Assembly: GCF_017726655.1 (NCBI RefSeq)
Contig: NZ_CP072308.1
Coordinates: 2,616,001-2,680,000 of the forward strand
Reading direction: 5' to 3'
Source: Agrobacterium tumefaciens
Lineage (GTDB): Bacteria > Pseudomonadota > Alphaproteobacteria > Rhizobiales > Rhizobiaceae
Length of the DNA: 64,000 nt
Shown: piece by piece, positions 63,533 through 64,000 of the stretch
Position numbering within the stretch: the stretch's first letter is position 1
Layout: the number at the start of each line of letters is the position of its first letter
The notes under the pieces: generated by a model
Told to the model about the DNA's origin: nothing
The model's input: only the letters and a program-made list of their open reading frames with translations
The model's database searches: none
Program-made: the position numbers and the translations under genes

Positions 63533-64000
63533 TTACCTGAAATGCTCGCGGGTTCGTAACATGCGGATGGCCTGATCGATCAGCAGATTGGCCGCGGTCA
63601 TGCGCTGCGTTGCATTGTGCCGGAACTGCGGTTTTACCCGGTCGGGGTGGTTAAGGCGGGCAAAGGCACGACGCTTTTCCGCAAGCGTGGCAGCCGTGTC
63701 GGTGTCCTGAATGGCGAGTTCCGCGGAGACGTCCGCCAGGGAGGTTTTTTCAAGATGCGCCGGCATGGCCTCAGGCTCCGGCTTCGGTGTTGGCCCCGGC
63801 GGCGGTGCGGGCTCCGCCAGGAAGGCGAAGTAGGCATCGAGATTCCCGTTTTTTTCCGGTGGCGCCTCGCTATGGGTATCGATGACAAAGCCCGAGCTGA
63901 AGCCGGCGATACGATGGCCGGCAGGCGGTCGCTGATCGAGGCTTTCGTCCCGTTCTTCTTTCTCCTGCTTCAGCCGTTCAACGACCGACTGAAAGACGGA
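63533..64000 (-). CDS. J-domain protein, partial (N-terminus beyond window)
   Basis: C-terminal 155 residues of a protein that runs off the right edge. A charged, proline-rich linker (EPAPPPGPTPKPEPEAM) precedes a compact J-like domain with KRRAFARLNHPDRVKPQF; the HPD motif marks a DnaJ-type Hsp70 co-chaperone. It lies at the C-terminus rather than the N-terminus. Confidence 0.75.
   Translation of the reverse strand, partial: SVFQSVVERLKQEKEERDESLDQRPPAGHRIAGFSSGFVIDTHSEAPPEKNGNLDAYFAFLAEPAPPPGPTPKPEPEAMPAHLEKTSLADVSAELAIQDTDTAATLAEKRRAFARLNHPDRVKPQFRHNATQRMTAANLLIDQAIRMLRTREHFR

Overview
The window looks like a GC-rich alphaproteobacterial chromosome segment from the Rhizobiaceae, most likely the Agrobacterium tumefaciens complex. 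This rests on a eukaryote-type glutamine synthetase II gene with a divergent gstI-like gene, a SinR-type FNR regulator with an upstream FNR box, a RutR-controlled hydantoinase/beta-ureidopropionase locus, RIME-like palindromic intergenic repeats, and paired chemoreceptors ending in a CheR-tether-like pentapeptide. The species assignment is inference from gene content, not from a database comparison.

Layout. About 1-6 kb (minus strand): an unusual hybrid histidine kinase whose N-terminus is an NCS1-type purine/pyrimidine permease followed by an eight-cysteine cluster, an SDR dehydrogenase, and glnII with a sigma-54 promoter facing a gstI-like small gene. About 6-12 kb (plus): the urea ABC importer urtABCDE, interrupted by two long palindromic repeats. 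About 12-23 kb (plus): a secreted PHB-depolymerase-like esterase, then a urease locus in the order ureD, ureA, membrane ORF, ureB, GFA protein, LprI-like protein, GT29-like accessory protein, ureC, DUF2459 protein, peroxiredoxin, ureE, ureF, ureG, MBL hydrolase. About 23-29 kb (minus): sinR-like regulator and an RND efflux pair. About 29.7-38 kb: a pyrimidine/hydantoin uptake and reductive-degradation locus (SBP, two permeases, ATPase, Nudix hydrolase, dihydropyrimidinase, DUF559 protein, N-carbamoyl-beta-alanine amidohydrolase), divergent from a RutR-like regulator with a good operator between them. About 38-41 kb: DUF2325 protein, DUF423 protein, truncated hemoglobin, a HepT remnant. About 40.5-51 kb: a surface-polysaccharide cluster (phosphomannomutase, Wzz/HfsA-like protein, WecG-type and family-2 glycosyltransferases, a Tat-exported GH10 glycanase, a putative acyltransferase). 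About 51.5-55.5 kb: polar amino-acid ABC importer plus homocysteine S-methyltransferase. About 56-60.6 kb: two tandem methyl-accepting chemotaxis proteins sharing a 467-bp identical block. About 60.7-64 kb: small genes, a frameshifted DUF2971 remnant abutting a tRNA-Arg(CCG), a MarR regulator, and a J-domain protein running off the edge.

The first 38 kb form a coherent nitrogen-scavenging region. Pyrimidines and hydantoins are imported and opened by the locus at 30-37 kb, which releases ammonia. Urea is imported by Urt and hydrolysed by urease. Ammonia is assimilated by GlnII. The permease-kinase could be a sensor of a nucleobase-like compound for this region, which is the most interesting hypothesis here. 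Function assignments come from reading the translated sequences; no searches were run.
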